DNA of 64,000 bases from Marinitoga piezophila KA3. GTDB lineage: Bacteria; Thermotogota; Thermotogae; Petrotogales; Petrotogaceae. Both the position numbers and the translations under genes were made by a program. Shown here one piece after another: positions 63,680 to 64,000 of the stretch; position 1 is the first letter of the stretch, and the number at the start of each line of letters is the position of its first letter. The DNA lies in the NCBI RefSeq assembly GCF_000255135.1, contig NC_016751.1:744001-808000 (forward strand), in the 5' to 3' direction. The notes below the pieces were generated by a model that did not search any database, was not told the origin of the DNA, and saw nothing but the letters and a program-made list of their open reading frames with translations.

Positions 63680-64000
63680 TCTCCCAAACCAACCTTCTTC
63701 AATTCTTCTGCTGCTTTTGCAGAATCTTCCTGATGAAACACTCCAGCACCAACAACAAATTCTCTAACTCCTGCAAGATATAAGTCTCTTATATTTTTCA
63801 ATCCAACACCACCATCAACCTCTATGGTAACATTAAGGTTCTTTTCATCTATCATAGATTTTAATTTTCTTATTTTCTCTAAAGATGAAGGAATAAACTT
63901 CTGTCCTGTAAAACCTGGATTTACACTCATTATAAGTACTCTATCTAAATATGGCAATATTTCTTCGAGGAGAAATACAGGAGTATGTGGGTTTAATGAA
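63676..64000 (-). CDS. rpe: Ribulose-phosphate 3-epimerase, C-terminal part (cut by the window end)
   Basis: The visible 107 residues continue in frame to the edge: SLNPHTPVFLLEEILP, then VLIMSVNPGFTGQKFIP and VDGGVGLKNIRDLYLAGVREFVVGAGVF, all classic Rpe motifs with the catalytic Asp in EVDGG. It interconverts ribulose-5-phosphate and xylulose-5-phosphate in the pentose phosphate pathway. An apparent start at 63957 (TTG) is internal. Confidence 0.94.
   Translation of the reverse strand, partial: SLNPHTPVFLLEEILPYLDRVLIMSVNPGFTGQKFIPSSLEKIRKLKSMIDEKNLNVTIEVDGGVGLKNIRDLYLAGVREFVVGAGVFHQEDSAKAAEELKKVGLGE

Overview
The window is a chromosomal stretch of a thermophilic, flagellated bacterium of the phylum Thermotogota, most likely Petrotogales and probably Marinitoga or a close relative. 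This rests on the very AT-rich protein genes set against GC-rich rRNA, a Thermotoga-type maltosyltransferase, flagellin and chemotaxis genes with Thermotogota-like architecture, and many outer-envelope proteins and lipoproteins. Genus assignment is inference, since no database search was possible.

Layout. 1-2500 holds an rRNA operon on the minus strand (promoter, boxA, 16S, tRNA-Ala, boxA, start of 23S). 2.7-8.1 kb carries envelope proteins, a thermonuclease-like lipoprotein, a Nudix hydrolase and a PEP-carboxykinase/HPr-kinase-like P-loop protein. 8.1-14.2 kb is a plus-strand run: panD, tmcAL, a secreted GH13 amylase and priA. 14.2-18 kb is motility (flagellin, chemoreceptor, CheW). 18-23.9 kb has a TolB-like propeller protein, a YqeY protein, a TetR/FabK-like/acyl-carrier-protein unit with two matching operators, and an ABC exporter behind a STAS protein. 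24-32.7 kb is mostly housekeeping: miaB, a PLP decarboxylase, rsmB, asparaginase, an AI-2E family permease and tsaB.

32.7-43.1 kb is the most unusual region. A 1719-residue lipoprotein with about 14 fibronectin-III-like repeats is divergent from a three-gene unit. That unit encodes a lipoprotein with a cohesin-like domain, a secreted papain-family protease ending in a dockerin-like domain, and an unknown secreted protein. The shared upstream region holds a LacI/cre-type operator and a 22-bp palindrome. I read this as a candidate minimal cohesin-dockerin system that tethers a protease to the outer membrane. Next to it, a RelE-type toxin-antitoxin module is bracketed by two copies of the mmtA 3'-end terminator.

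43.7-64 kb: maltosyltransferase mmtA, tRNA-Ser, a Gate-domain permease, then the classic ffh and rpsP-khpA-rimM-trmD-(SPOUT)-rplS-lepB run. After these come another tRNA-Ser, rsmG, a LipM-like octanoyltransferase, a second chemoreceptor, an ArsB/NhaD-type permease, a sugar ABC transporter without its ATPase, a degenerate HD-GYP protein, a Glu-Val-Phe tRNA operon, rdgB and a truncated rpe.

Promoters are easy to read: TTGACA-like -35 boxes and TATAAT -10 boxes, usually with a TG one base upstream (extended -10). Many genes end in strong intrinsic terminators shared by convergent pairs. No IS element, prophage or CRISPR array was seen.
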